64,000 nt of DNA from an uncultured Muribaculaceae bacterium (GCA_910579105.1 CAJTRT010000001.1:62001-126000); one strand, 5' to 3'. Shown: positions 26,463-35,519, counted from the stretch's first letter. Numbers and translations are program-made. The notes: generated by a model not told the origin, from the letters alone.

Positions 26463-27434
26463 TTATATGCGGCGGGAGCTTCGCGAGGGGATGGCGCGCT
26501 GCTCCGGCCGGACGCTTTGCGGGGCATCGGTGCGCGGCGCGGCAGGGCGCGCGGGTGCCGCGATATTGTCCGATTGCTTTCCGGGCGCTGTCGCCGGAGT
26601 GCCGGAGGAGGCCGCGGCGCTGTCGGTGGCGGCGGTGTCGGCCTTTTCGCCGGGCTTTATGCCGAAGTCGAACTTCCGGCTGGGGAAGAACGCGCCGGGG
26701 CGCGACTCGCGGCGGGTGCGCACCAGCGAGATGCTGTCGAGGTGGAAATAGTCGCGGCGGTCGGGATCGAGGATTATGTAGCCGTAGACGCGCTCGGGTG
26801 TGCGGGTCGAGTCGAGCTGTATTTTCGCGGTGGTCATACCCTGGCTCGTGCCCGGCTCGTCGCGGTAGGAGGTTGTGCCGTCGGAGTAGTCGGCGAGAAT
26901 CCTCGAGGCTACGCGGTTACGGGCGTTTATCACCTTGTATTGGAGCGTGTAGATGTCGCCCGGGCGCCAGTTTGTGTCAGGCTCGACGTTGAACGTCAGT
27001 ATTCGGGAGAGCATCCGCGGGGAGCCGACCATATGCCGCGCGTTGGGCCAGAGGTCGACGGAGTCGCCCGCCAGCGCGATTTGCGCGCTGGCTCCGGCGG
27101 CGATGTTCCCCTGCCGTTCTTCGAGGATTTCCAGCACGCGGTCGCACACGTCCATGTATTTGTCGAGGTGCGCACCATACCACATGAACGACGTGTCGAG
27201 CTGCTGCTGTGAGACCCCGTGGGCCAGCAGCACGCTCTGTTTCAGCGCCTGTCGGGCCGAATCTGTGGGGTATTGCGAGTAGTTGAGCGAGGTAACGCCG
27301 TCGGCGATATGGAGGTCGGCCACGACGAGCGCCATCTCCTCCTCGGAGAGCACCCCGTCGGGCTGCTTGCGGCACCCTCCCAGCAAAGCGCCCAGGAGCG
27401 CCGCCGCGACCATCAGCATCGCCGCGAGCCTCAT
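26463..27434 (-). CDS. DUF4296 lipoprotein
   Basis: A 323-residue lipoprotein with lipobox LLGGC (Cys21), so it is anchored in the envelope. The first 110 residues match the DUF4296 pattern known from Bacteroidota (EEMALVVADLHIADG, then SFMWYGAHLDKYMDVCDRVLEIL). The rest includes a beta-rich middle (YTLQYKVINARNR, TTAKIQLDSTRTPERVYGYI). It ends with a low-complexity Ala/Pro/Arg tail after residue 265. Function is unknown. Its ATG overlaps the lspA stop by 4 bases. The product is probably modified by the LspA pathway encoded next to it. Confidence 0.8.
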   Translation of the reverse strand: MRLAAMLMVAAALLGALLGGCRKQPDGVLSEEEMALVVADLHIADGVTSLNYSQYPTDSARQALKQSVLLAHGVSQQQLDTSFMWYGAHLDKYMDVCDRVLEILEERQGNIAAGASAQIALAGDSVDLWPNARHMVGSPRMLSRILTFNVEPDTNWRPGDIYTLQYKVINARNRVASRILADYSDGTTSYRDEPGTSQGMTTAKIQLDSTRTPERVYGYIILDPDRRDYFHLDSISLVRTRRESRPGAFFPSRKFDFGIKPGEKADTAATDSAAASSGTPATAPGKQSDNIAAPARPAAPRTDAPQSVRPEQRAIPSRSSRRI

Positions 27435-28096
27435 TCGCCAGCCTCCTCCTTTCCGGCGGAATTATGCAGTCTGAACGAGAAAGGCACTTCCGAAATCTGC
27501 CGCGAGTAGAAAAACAGCAGCATTATGATTCCCACGGAGATGGCCGCGTCGGCCAGGTTGAAGATAGGGCGGAAGAAGATGAAGTGCTCCCCGCCGACCC
27601 AGGGCATCCATTCCGGCCAGTACCATGAAGCGAGGGGAAAGTAGAACATATCCACCACGCGCCCGAAAAAGAGCGGCGCGTACCCCCCCGAGGCCGGGAA
27701 CAGCGTGGCGGTCTCCGGCGGGAGCGGGTTGTTGAAAATCAGCCCGTAGAACACGCAGTCGATGATGTTGCCCGCCGCGCCGGCCACTATCAGCGACAGG
27801 CAGACGAGGTAGCCCGTGCGCGCCCGGGGCGCGCGGCGTATGCGGCAGATGTAGTATATGAGGAACGCCACGACCACTATGCGGCCGAGGGTCAGCAGGA
27901 GCTTGCTGCCGATTTCCCATCCGAAGGCCATGCCGTTGTTCTCGATGAACACGAGCTGGAACCAGGAGGTCACCGGTAGGCTCTCGCCGAGATAGAACGA
28001 GGTCTTGACCTTGACCTTTATGGCCTGGTCAAGGATGACCAAGAGTATTATTATGGCCGCGGCCAGTATGCCGCGGCCTTTTTTTTCTTTTTCCAA
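27431..28096 (-). CDS. lspA: lipoprotein signal peptidase (signal peptidase II)
   Basis: Inner-membrane aspartic protease that removes the signal peptide of lipoproteins after lipid is attached. The 221-residue protein has four membrane helices. The catalytic aspartates are in AGNIIDCVFYG (usual text NIIDR) and FNLADAAISVG. The loop between helices 3 and 4 is long, with about 40 extra residues (NNPLPPETATLFPASGG region) compared with the about 165-residue enterobacterial enzyme; such a loop is common in Bacteroidota. The first codons contain a strong GC palindrome (28055-28078). It lies 28 bases after the DksA-like gene. Confidence 0.95.
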   Translation of the reverse strand: MEKEKKGRGILAAAIIILLVILDQAIKVKVKTSFYLGESLPVTSWFQLVFIENNGMAFGWEIGSKLLLTLGRIVVVAFLIYYICRIRRAPRARTGYLVCLSLIVAGAAGNIIDCVFYGLIFNNPLPPETATLFPASGGYAPLFFGRVVDMFYFPLASWYWPEWMPWVGGEHFIFFRPIFNLADAAISVGIIMLLFFYSRQISEVPFSFRLHNSAGKEEAGE

Positions 28097-28124
28097 GGGT
28101 ATCGCTGAAATGTTTTGCGGTCTG

Positions 28125-28493
28125 TCACTGTTTGGACTCGACGCTGAGGGTGGCGTGTGGCACCACGCGGAGGCGTTCCTTGGGGATGAGCTTGCCGGTG
28201 ATGCGGTCTATGCCATAGGTCTTGTTCTTGATGCGCAGCAGGGCGTTCTGGAGCTTCTGTATGTACTGCCCCAGGCGGAGAGCCTGGCGGCTCGCCTCCT
28301 CCTTGGAGAAGGTCGAGGCCCCCTCTTCGAGCACCTTGAAGGTGGGTGATGTGTCGTCGGTGTCGTTGCCGTCGGAGTTCATGACGTTTGCGCGGAGCAT
28401 CTCGTAGTCGCTGCGCGCCTTCTCGAGCTTCTCTTCGATAATGGCCTTGAACTCTTCAAGTTCCTCGTCGGTGTAGCGGGTTTTCTCACTCAT
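28125..28493 (-). CDS. DksA/TraR-family protein without zinc-finger cysteines
   Basis: A 122-residue protein, probably cytoplasmic, with an N-terminal helical hairpin (residues about 8-90, acidic DGNDTDDTSPTF at its tip) and a C-terminal segment YGIDRITGKLIPKERL. DksA-family proteins insert such a hairpin into the secondary channel of RNA polymerase. In Bacteroidota relatives I recall YGICR here; this copy has Asp for that Cys and no other cysteine at all, so no zinc finger can form. The gene lies 12 bases after ileS and 28 before lspA, a common Bacteroidales order. A role in stress or transcription control is inferred from the family only. Confidence 0.85.
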   Translation of the reverse strand: MSEKTRYTDEELEEFKAIIEEKLEKARSDYEMLRANVMNSDGNDTDDTSPTFKVLEEGASTFSKEEASRQALRLGQYIQKLQNALLRIKNKTYGIDRITGKLIPKERLRVVPHATLSVESKQ

Positions 28494-28505
28494 TGTAGCA
28501 TACGT

Positions 28506-31500
28506 TTAAGCGGGTTTGACATTGATGACCACCCGGGTTCCGTCGATGTCGAGCACTTCGTCTTCGGCGGGATTTTCGACCGGGGCCACCTGGAGCGAGG
28601 AGGCGAGTACCTGGCGCGAGATGTATTCGGCGAAGTCGGCCACCGCCCTGTCGGTCAGTTCGCCCGGGGCAATGGCGACGTTTATACGGTCTGTGATGTT
28701 GTATCCGCGGCTCTTGCGGAGGTTCTGTATGCGGTTGACCAGCTCGCGGGCCACGCCCTCGTTTCGCAGCTCGTCGGTGATTGTCACGTCGAGCGCCACG
28801 GTGACTGAACCCTCGTTGGCAACGAGCCATCCGGGGATATCCTCGTTCTGGATCTCGACATCGGCCAGCTCGATCGCTGCCGGGGTGCCGTCGATGGCGA
28901 GCACGGCCTTGCCGTCGCGTTCCAGGGCGTTGATTTCCTGCTGGGTCATCTCGCCTACGGCCTTCGCCACGCTCTTCATCAGCTTGCCGAATTTCGGACC
29001 GAGCTTCTTGAAGTCGGGTTTGATACGTTTCACGAGCACTCCCTCGTCGCTGCTTACAAAACGCAGATCCTTCACGTTTAGTTCAGAGAGGAGCAGCGGG
29101 GCGATCGCCTCTATGTCGGCGCGGCGTTCCGCTGTGTCGACAGGGAGCATGAGCTGGCGCAACGGCTGGCGCACTTTGACCGACACCTTGCGGCGGAGCG
29201 AGAGCCCCAGCGAGGTGATCACCTGCGCGAGGTTCATGCGCTCTTCGAGCTTCTTGTCGATCAGCGCGTCGTCGGCCTCGGGGAAGAGGGCCAGGTGGAC
29301 CGATTCGGCCTTTTCGCCGCGGGCTTCGGCGGCGGGGGCCGTCAGGTCGCGGTAGAGGCGGTCGGCGTAGAAGGGCGCGAACGGGGCCATCAGGCGGCTC
29401 ACGGTCTCCAGGCAGGTGTGCAGTGTCTGGTATGCCGAGAGTTTGTCGGCATCCATCTCGCCGGCCCAGAAGCGTTTGCGGTTGAGGCGGACGTACCAGT
29501 TGGAGAGGTCGTTGTTCACGAAGTCGGCTATGGCGCGGGCGGCGCGGGTCGGCTCGTAGTCGTCGAGAGCCTCGTCAACGGTCTTTATCAGAGTGTTGAG
29601 TAGCGAGAGGATCCAGCGGTCGATTTCGGGGCGCTCGGCGAAAGGCACCTGCGGCTCGGTCCCCGTGAAACCGTCGACGTTGGCGTAGAGGGCCAGGAAC
29701 GAATAGGTGTTATGGAGCGTCGCGAAGAGCTTGCGGGCGGTTTCCTGCACGCCCGCGTCGTCGAATTTGAGGTTGTCCCAGGGGGACGAGTTTGAAATCA
29801 TATACCAGCGCAGGGGGTCGGAGCCGTGTTTCTCGATGGTCGAGAAGGGGTTCACGGCGTTGCCCAGGCGCTTCGACATCTTGTTGCCCTCCTTGTCAAG
29901 CACGAGGCCGTTGGAAATCACGGCCTTGTAGGCGACGGAATCGAAAATCATCGTCGCGATAGCGTGGAGGGTGAAGAACCACCCGCGCGTCTGGTCGACC
30001 CCCTCGGCGATGAAGTCGGCGGGGTAAAGCTCGCCCGAGTCAAGCCCCTCCTTGTTCTCGAAAGGATAATGGATCTGGGCGTAGGGCATCGAGCCGGAGT
30101 CGAACCACACGTCGATGAGGTCGGTCTCGCGGCGCATGGGGCGGCCGGTGGGGGAGAGGAGCACTATGTCGTCGACATACGGGCGGTGCAGGTCGATTTT
30201 TTCGTAATTTTCCTTCGAGAAGTCGCCGGGCTTGAAGCCCTTGGCCTTGTAAGGGTTCTCCTTCATCACCCCGGCCTCTACGGCGCGCTCTATCTCGTTG
30301 TAAAGCTGCTCGACGGAAGCGACGCAAAGCTCCTCGCGGCCGTCGTCGGTGCGCCATATCGGGAGCGGGGTGCCCCAGTAGCGGCTGCGCGAGAGGTTCC
30401 AGTCCTGGAGGTTCTCGAGCCATTTGCCGAAGCGGCCCGAGCCGGTCGATGCGGGCTTCCACTTGATAGTGTCGTTAAGCTCCATCAGGCGCTCGCGGGC
30501 GGCGGTGGTGCGTATGAACCAGCTGTCGAGGGGGTAGTAGAGCACCGGCTGGTCGGTTCGCCAGCAGTGGGGGTAGTTGTGGGTGTGCTTCTCCACCTTG
30601 AACGCCTCGCCGTCGCGCTTCATCTCGACAGAGAGCGTGACGTTGAGGTCTTCCGGCTCTTCTGTCTTGCCGGGATTGAACCAGCTCTCGTACTGGGGCT
30701 TGACGTATGCCCCGGCGTATTTGCCGTAAAGCTCCGTGTTGACGCAGCGCCCGACGAACTCGGGTGCTAACTCGTCTATGGTGTAATATTTCCCTTGCAG
30801 GTCGACCATCGGGCGCGTCTCGCCGCGGAGGTTGATCATGAACAGCGAGGGAATTCCGGCCAGGCGCGCCACCTTGGCATCGTCGGCTCCGAACGTGGGG
30901 GCGATGTGCACGATGCCGGTACCGTCCTCCGTCGTCACATAGTCGCCGGGAATCACTCGGAACGCCTCCTCGGCGATTTCCACGAACCTGTCGTTGCCTA
31001 TCTCGAAGCATTTGCCGGGGTTGGCGGCGGCGTATTCGTTGACGTATGCCGGGGCGAGGTCGTCGACCTTCGCCACGGGCTTTACCCAGGGCATAAGCTG
31101 GCGGTAGCGCATGCCCACAAGTTCCGGGCCGGTCCAGCTGCCGACTTCGCGGTATGGGAGGACTTTGTCGCCCGGTTTGTATTCGTCCATCGGGGCTTCC
31201 GCTCCCTCGGGCTTGAAGTAGGCGTTGACGCGGTCGCGTGCCAGCACGGCCGAAATCTTCTCGCCGGTGTAGGGATTGAACGTGCGCAGGCAGACGTATT
31301 CAATCTTCGGCCCGACGCAGAGCGCCGTGTTCGACGGCAGCGTCCAAGGGGTAGTCGTCCATGCCAGGAAGCATGGTTTGCCCCAGCCGGTCATCTCCGG
31401 CTTCGGGTCGATGATCGCGAATATCGCGGTCGCGGTGGTGTCCTTCACGTCGCGGTAGCATCCCGGCTGGTTCAGCTCGTGGGAACTGAGGCCCGTTCCG

Positions 31501-32054
31501 GCGGCGGGCGAGTATGGCTGGATGGTGTAGCCCTTGTAGAGATACCCCTTGTCGTAGAGCTGGCGCAGAAGCCACCACACCGACTCGATGTATCGGTTGT
31601 CATAGGTGATGTACGGGTTTTCGAGGTCTACCCAGTAGCCCATCATGTCGGTGAGGGTCGACCATTCCTTCGTGTACTTCATCACCTCGTTGCGGCAGGC
31701 GGCGTTGTAGTCGTCAACGGAGATTTTCTTGCCGATGTCCTCCTTCTTGATGCCGAGAGCTTTCTCAACGCCCAGTTCCACGGGGAGGCCGTGGGTGTCC
31801 CATCCGGCCTTGCGCTTTACGTGGAACCCCTTCATGGTCTTGTAGCGGCAGAATATGTCCTTGATGGTGCGGGCCATCACATGGTGGATGCCTGGCATGC
31901 CGTTGGCCGAGGGGGGGCCTTCGTAAAAGACAAACGAGGGGTACCCCTCGCGCACTTCCATGCTGCGGTTGAAGAGGTTCTCCTCGTTCCAGCGGGCGAG
32001 CACCTCCTTGTTGATTTCAGAGAGGTTGAACTTGCTATGTTCGGCGAATTTCAT
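28506..32054 (-). CDS. ileS: isoleucyl-tRNA synthetase, type 2 (eukaryote-like)
   Basis: Charges tRNA-Ile. The ATG at 32054 (MKFAEHSKFNLSEI) gives 1182 residues; the 11 extra upstream codons are unlikely. Landmarks: the HIGH-like motif in PPSANGMPGIHH near residue 50, the editing domain in the middle (about 200-420), VDQTRGWFFTLHA, the KMSKS-like NKMSKRLGNAV near 690, and the C-terminal tRNA-binding region. The N-terminal text (YKTMKGFHVKRKAGWDTHGL, LENPYITYDNRYIESVWW) is of the type also found in Thermus and eukaryotes. That type is generally little affected by mupirocin (family knowledge, not tested here). It heads an operon with the DksA-like gene and lspA. Confidence 0.96.
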   Translation of the reverse strand: MKFAEHSKFNLSEINKEVLARWNEENLFNRSMEVREGYPSFVFYEGPPSANGMPGIHHVMARTIKDIFCRYKTMKGFHVKRKAGWDTHGLPVELGVEKALGIKKEDIGKKISVDDYNAACRNEVMKYTKEWSTLTDMMGYWVDLENPYITYDNRYIESVWWLLRQLYDKGYLYKGYTIQPYSPAAGTGLSSHELNQPGCYRDVKDTTATAIFAIIDPKPEMTGWGKPCFLAWTTTPWTLPSNTALCVGPKIEYVCLRTFNPYTGEKISAVLARDRVNAYFKPEGAEAPMDEYKPGDKVLPYREVGSWTGPELVGMRYRQLMPWVKPVAKVDDLAPAYVNEYAAANPGKCFEIGNDRFVEIAEEAFRVIPGDYVTTEDGTGIVHIAPTFGADDAKVARLAGIPSLFMINLRGETRPMVDLQGKYYTIDELAPEFVGRCVNTELYGKYAGAYVKPQYESWFNPGKTEEPEDLNVTLSVEMKRDGEAFKVEKHTHNYPHCWRTDQPVLYYPLDSWFIRTTAARERLMELNDTIKWKPASTGSGRFGKWLENLQDWNLSRSRYWGTPLPIWRTDDGREELCVASVEQLYNEIERAVEAGVMKENPYKAKGFKPGDFSKENYEKIDLHRPYVDDIVLLSPTGRPMRRETDLIDVWFDSGSMPYAQIHYPFENKEGLDSGELYPADFIAEGVDQTRGWFFTLHAIATMIFDSVAYKAVISNGLVLDKEGNKMSKRLGNAVNPFSTIEKHGSDPLRWYMISNSSPWDNLKFDDAGVQETARKLFATLHNTYSFLALYANVDGFTGTEPQVPFAERPEIDRWILSLLNTLIKTVDEALDDYEPTRAARAIADFVNNDLSNWYVRLNRKRFWAGEMDADKLSAYQTLHTCLETVSRLMAPFAPFYADRLYRDLTAPAAEARGEKAESVHLALFPEADDALIDKKLEERMNLAQVITSLGLSLRRKVSVKVRQPLRQLMLPVDTAERRADIEAIAPLLLSELNVKDLRFVSSDEGVLVKRIKPDFKKLGPKFGKLMKSVAKAVGEMTQQEINALERDGKAVLAIDGTPAAIELADVEIQNEDIPGWLVANEGSVTVALDVTITDELRNEGVARELVNRIQNLRKSRGYNITDRINVAIAPGELTDRAVADFAEYISRQVLASSLQVAPVENPAEDEVLDIDGTRVVINVKPA

Positions 32055-32073
32055 CGGGTCAGGTTTTTGGGGC

Positions 32074-32088
32074 CGTGCCTCCGGCACG
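32074..32088. repeat. palindrome in the ileS leader
   Basis: CGTGCC, TCC, CGGCACG-type arms (CGTGCC/GGCACG) at 32074-32088, between the promoter and the ileS start. It shares the GCC-TCC-GGC core with 24137-24151. It is too small for a T-box, and no T-box elements were seen. Confidence 0.4.
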
Positions 32089-32103
32089 TTAAAATTTTAC
32101 CCG

Positions 32104-32134
32104 CGAAGTTACTAAATTTCGCCGTCAATTCAAA
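32104..32134 (-). promoter_or_regulatory. promoter of the ileS operon
   Basis: Minus strand: TTTG (32131-32134), 19 bases, TAACTTCG (32104-32111). The -7 variant TAACTTCG is the same as before the MATE gene. The leader to the ileS ATG is about 45 bases and holds a palindrome. Confidence 0.65.
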
Positions 32135-32175
32135 ACAATACTTAAATGGCAGGAATTCCGGGCGTTCGGGCCGCG

Positions 32176-33078
32176 TCAGTCGAGGTACTGCGACGAGAAT
32201 ATGGAGTCTGTTTTCTGGGTGATGATGAGGTCCAGGAGGTCGATTTCGCTGGTTGGTTCCGCCGGGGGGGGCGTCTTGGTCTCCAGGAGAGCCTGTGCGG
32301 TGGCTGATGAGGCCAGGAGCGTCCCTATTTCAGAGACAGGGACAGACGGGGTGGATGCCGGGATATGACTCGGGGCCGGGGCCGCGGCGGCCATCTCGCC
32401 GTGGTTGTAAAGGAGCTGCGGGGGCGTCTCGGGGGCGGGTTGCTCTTTGTCGCGTTTCCCTTTGCCGCGGCGGGAGGGGTTGAGCGACGCCCAGGACTCG
32501 CGCGCCGGCTCCACGCGGCCGCCGGTCATATACCGTTTGCCCCAGTAGCCGTTGTCGATGTCGCTGACAATGACGCCGCGCGACGACGAGGCGTGGATCA
32601 TCGAGCCGTTGCCGACATAGAGGCCGACGTGGCTCACTTCCGAGCCGCTGGCGAAGAACACCAGGTCGCCGGGCTGTATCTTGTTGCGGGCCAGGTTGGT
32701 GCAATAGCGGACCTGCTCGCGGGTTGAGCGCGGGATCTTCACGCCGGTCACGTCGCGGTAGAGGCTCATCACCAGGCCCGAGCAGTCGGTGCCGCCGGTT
32801 GTCGTGCCCCCGTAGTTGTACGGGGTCCCGAGCCACCGGTTAGCCTCCGCAATGAGGTCGCGGGCCATCGGATCGTCGATTTCGGATATGTTTACCGGCT
32901 TTGATGGTGTGCCAGGCTTGGATGCCCCGCCGGGGCGCCGCTCGTTTCTGACGACCTTCCCCTGCGAGCCTTTTACCGAGGAGCGCGACGAGCCGCACCC
33001 TCCGAGCATCAGCCCGCAGAGCGCCGCGCAGCATATAAGCGCCGTCCTGAGTGTTCGCGAGGGTTTAGGCAATTTCAT
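32176..33078 (-). CDS. NlpC/P60 lipoprotein, predicted cell-wall endopeptidase
   Basis: A 300-residue lipoprotein (lipobox LGGC, Cys28) with an NlpC/P60 domain at residues about 70-190. The catalytic residues are all visible: Cys99 in GTDCSGLV, His150 in VSHVGLYVG, and a polar third residue, His162, in MIHASS. Enzymes of this fold cut peptide cross-links of peptidoglycan, usually gamma-D-Glu to diamino acid bonds. A Pro/Ala-rich tail of about 100 residues follows; an 8-base G run on the plus strand (32264-32271) codes Pro codons in it. I chose the start at 33078 because it puts the signal peptide at the N-terminus. Confidence 0.88.
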   Translation of the reverse strand: MKLPKPSRTLRTALICCAALCGLMLGGCGSSRSSVKGSQGKVVRNERRPGGASKPGTPSKPVNISEIDDPMARDLIAEANRWLGTPYNYGGTTTGGTDCSGLVMSLYRDVTGVKIPRSTREQVRYCTNLARNKIQPGDLVFFASGSEVSHVGLYVGNGSMIHASSSRGVIVSDIDNGYWGKRYMTGGRVEPARESWASLNPSRRGKGKRDKEQPAPETPPQLLYNHGEMAAAAPAPSHIPASTPSVPVSEIGTLLASSATAQALLETKTPPPAEPTSEIDLLDLIITQKTDSIFSSQYLD

Positions 33079-33180
33079 TTCCGACGCAAAAATACTCAAT
33101 CGCGGCGTGCGGTGCAACTAAATTGCCGCTGTTTTCGTCAAATTAACGTTCGCTATCCGCCGCAGTCGGCGGAAAAGTGT

Positions 33181-33188
33181 TAATTTTG
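33181..33188 (+). promoter_or_regulatory. -7 box of the ABC exporter operon
   Basis: TAATTTTG matches TAnnTTTG and lies 27 bases before the ATG at 33216. No clear TTTG is seen at the -33 distance. Confidence 0.5.
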
Positions 33189-33215
33189 TACCGATAAACC
33201 AATTTTGTCGCATTA

Positions 33216-34166
33216 ATGGACATACTGCAAATTCAGAACGTCAGCAAGAGCTACACCAACCACAAGGCTCTTGACGACGTCAGCCTGTCGGTGCCGCGGG
33301 GCACCGTCTACGGCCTCCTGGGGCCTAACGGCGCCGGAAAAACCACTCTGATCAGGATAATAAACCACATCACGGCCCCCGACAGCGGCAGCGTTATTTT
33401 CGACGGAAAGCCCCTTACGGCCGACGACGTGGCCCATATAGGCTATCTCCCCGAGGAACGCGGCCTCTACAAGAAGATGAAGGTGGGCGACCAGGCGCTC
33501 TTCTTCGCCAAGCTCAAAGGGCTGAAAAGCGCCGAGGCCGCGCGAGAGTTGCGCCAGTGGTTCGACCGCCTGGAGATTTCCGACTGGTGGGACAAGAAAG
33601 TCGAGGAGCTTTCCAAGGGTATGGCGCAAAAGGTGCAGTTCATCGTGACGGTACTCCACCGCCCCAAACTTCTGATTTTCGACGAGCCTTTCTCAGGGTT
33701 CGATCCCATCAATGCCGACATCCTGACCCGCGAGATCCTGCGGATAAACCGCGAGGAGGGCGCTACGGTGATTTTCTCGACCCACAATATGGAGAGCGTC
33801 GAGGCGCTATGCGAGAACATAACGCTGATTAACCGCTCGCGGAACATTCTTTCGGGCAACGTGGCCGAGATACGCTCCCGCCTCGGCGCGGGCCGCTACA
33901 CGGTAAGTTTCGAGGGAGAGCCTGACGCGCTTTTCGCCGCCCTGGGCGACCGGGTGCTGGCAAGCTCTGTCACCAAGGAGCACGGGCTGATGAAGGCCTC
34001 GCTTCGCCTGCGCCCAAGCGTTGACCGCCGAGAGGTGATCGCTCTGGCCAACGGCGCTGTCGATCTTGTTACTTTCGACCGCGCCCTTCCTTCAATGAAC
34101 GATATATTCATCCGCACTGTCGAGGACTATAACCGCCAGCACGGCATAACCACCACCGACTTATGA
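33216..34166 (+). CDS. ABC exporter ATP-binding protein (NatA-like)
   Basis: ATPase of a two-gene ABC-2 exporter. The 316 residues contain Walker A GPNGAGKTT near 40, the signature LSKGMAQKVQ near 135, Walker B LLIFDEPF, and the H-loop STHNME. A C-terminal domain of about 90 residues, typical of the NatA/DrrA branch (YTVSFEGEPDALFAAL), follows. The next gene, the permease, overlaps it by 4 bases. The substrate is unknown; Na+ extrusion, drugs or lipids are all possible for this branch. Confidence 0.9.
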   Translation: MDILQIQNVSKSYTNHKALDDVSLSVPRGTVYGLLGPNGAGKTTLIRIINHITAPDSGSVIFDGKPLTADDVAHIGYLPEERGLYKKMKVGDQALFFAKLKGLKSAEAARELRQWFDRLEISDWWDKKVEELSKGMAQKVQFIVTVLHRPKLLIFDEPFSGFDPINADILTREILRINREEGATVIFSTHNMESVEALCENITLINRSRNILSGNVAEIRSRLGAGRYTVSFEGEPDALFAALGDRVLASSVTKEHGLMKASLRLRPSVDRREVIALANGAVDLVTFDRALPSMNDIFIRTVEDYNRQHGITTTDL

Positions 34167-35482
34167 AAAGCAAGATAGGCATTATAATAGGCCGCGAGTT
34201 CCGCGAGCGCGTGGCCAAGAAGAGTTTCATCATAACAACGCTGCTGATGCCGGTGCTGATGCTCGGCCTGATGGTCACTCCGGCGCTGATCGCCATGTTC
34301 TCCACCCCCTCGGAGCGCGTGGTGGCCGTGCACGATCCCTCGGGCATAGTTCTCCCGGCGTTGCAGAACGCCGATATGGAGTACGCCAGATTCGTCTCCG
34401 TGGATTCCGACGCGGACTCCGTGCTGCGCGACACCGGCTATGACGCCGTGCTCTCCGTGTCGCCCGATGTGGTGCGAAATCCGGCAAACGGGGTGACGCT
34501 CTTCCTTCACGACGCGGCCTCGATGGAGATGGAGGCCACGATTTCAAACGTCATCAAACAGGCCGTGGAGGACAAGCGCCTGCAATCCTACGACATCGAT
34601 AACCTCGCCCAGATTCTCGACGAGATACACGCCGACGTTAACCTCCACACCGTGCGCGTCGACGAGAGCGGTGAGGGGGAGAGCACCTCGTCGATGCTGT
34701 CATACATCATCGGCATATTCATGGCGTTCATCCTCTATATGTTCCTGCTGATGTACGGGCAGATGGTCATGACTTCCATTATCGAGGAGAAGAACAACCG
34801 GGTGCTCGAGCTGGTGGTAACCTCCGTCAAGCCGATGCAGCTGATGCTCGGCAAGATACTCGGCGTCGGGCTCGTGGCCGTGGTGCAGGTCGTTATATGG
34901 GGCGTGCTGCTCTGCTCGATCTCGGCGTTCGTGCTGCCCGCGATACTCCCTGAAAGCGTCAGCCAGCAGGTCGACATGCTGAACGCCGGCACTCTCGACG
35001 CCGCTGCCGCGACGACCGACATCGACCTTCTCCAGGCGATTTCAGTGCTCGGCTCCGTGTGGTTCGTGGCCAAGTTGTTCGGCTACATACTGCTGTTCCT
35101 CGTCGGCGGCTTCCTGTTCTACGCCTCGATATTCGCCGCCATAGGTTCCGCTGTCGACAATATCCAGGATGCGTCGCAGTTGCAGTCGTTCGCCGTCATG
35201 CCTATCATCATAGGGCTGATTATCGGCATGGCCGCCGCGACCGACCCGAACACCCCGCTGGCGTTCTGGGCGTCTGTCATACCGTTCACCTCCCCGATGG
35301 TGATGCTCATACGGATTCCGTTCGACATACCCGGCTGGCAGATATGGGTTTCTGTCGCGGCCCTTTATCTGTCGTTCGTGCTGATGGCGTGGTTCGCGGC
35401 GAAAATCTACCGTGTCGGCATCTTCATGCACGGCAAGAAGCCATCTGTCAAGGATCTTGTCCGATGGGCCAACTACAAATGA
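34163..35482 (+). CDS. ABC-2 type exporter permease (NatB-like)
   Basis: A 439-residue membrane protein: one N-terminal helix (FIITTLLMPVLMLGLM), a periplasmic domain of about 150 residues, then six membrane helices. The region IIEEKNNRVLELVVTSVKP between them is the usual ABC-2 coupling element that meets the ATPase. NatB and CcmB-like exporters share this layout. Its ATG overlaps the stop of the ATPase gene (ATGA type), implying coupled translation. It is convergent with the next gene, with no clear terminator in the 37-base gap. Confidence 0.9.
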   Translation: MKSKIGIIIGREFRERVAKKSFIITTLLMPVLMLGLMVTPALIAMFSTPSERVVAVHDPSGIVLPALQNADMEYARFVSVDSDADSVLRDTGYDAVLSVSPDVVRNPANGVTLFLHDAASMEMEATISNVIKQAVEDKRLQSYDIDNLAQILDEIHADVNLHTVRVDESGEGESTSSMLSYIIGIFMAFILYMFLLMYGQMVMTSIIEEKNNRVLELVVTSVKPMQLMLGKILGVGLVAVVQVVIWGVLLCSISAFVLPAILPESVSQQVDMLNAGTLDAAAATTDIDLLQAISVLGSVWFVAKLFGYILLFLVGGFLFYASIFAAIGSAVDNIQDASQLQSFAVMPIIIGLIIGMAAATDPNTPLAFWASVIPFTSPMVMLIRIPFDIPGWQIWVSVAALYLSFVLMAWFAAKIYRVGIFMHGKKPSVKDLVRWANYK

Positions 35483-35519
35483 TTAAGACAGTCTCAATAA
35501 AGATTTTTCAGACAACTTT

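Noticed and set aside
28055..28086. Terminator-like hairpin with T-run on the plus strand
   Set aside because: No plus-strand gene precedes it. The hairpin and A-run are explained as the first codons of lspA on the minus strand.
32054..32134. T-box or other riboswitch in the ileS leader
   Set aside because: The leader is only about 45 bases and holds just a small palindrome. No T-box sequence or specifier loop is present.
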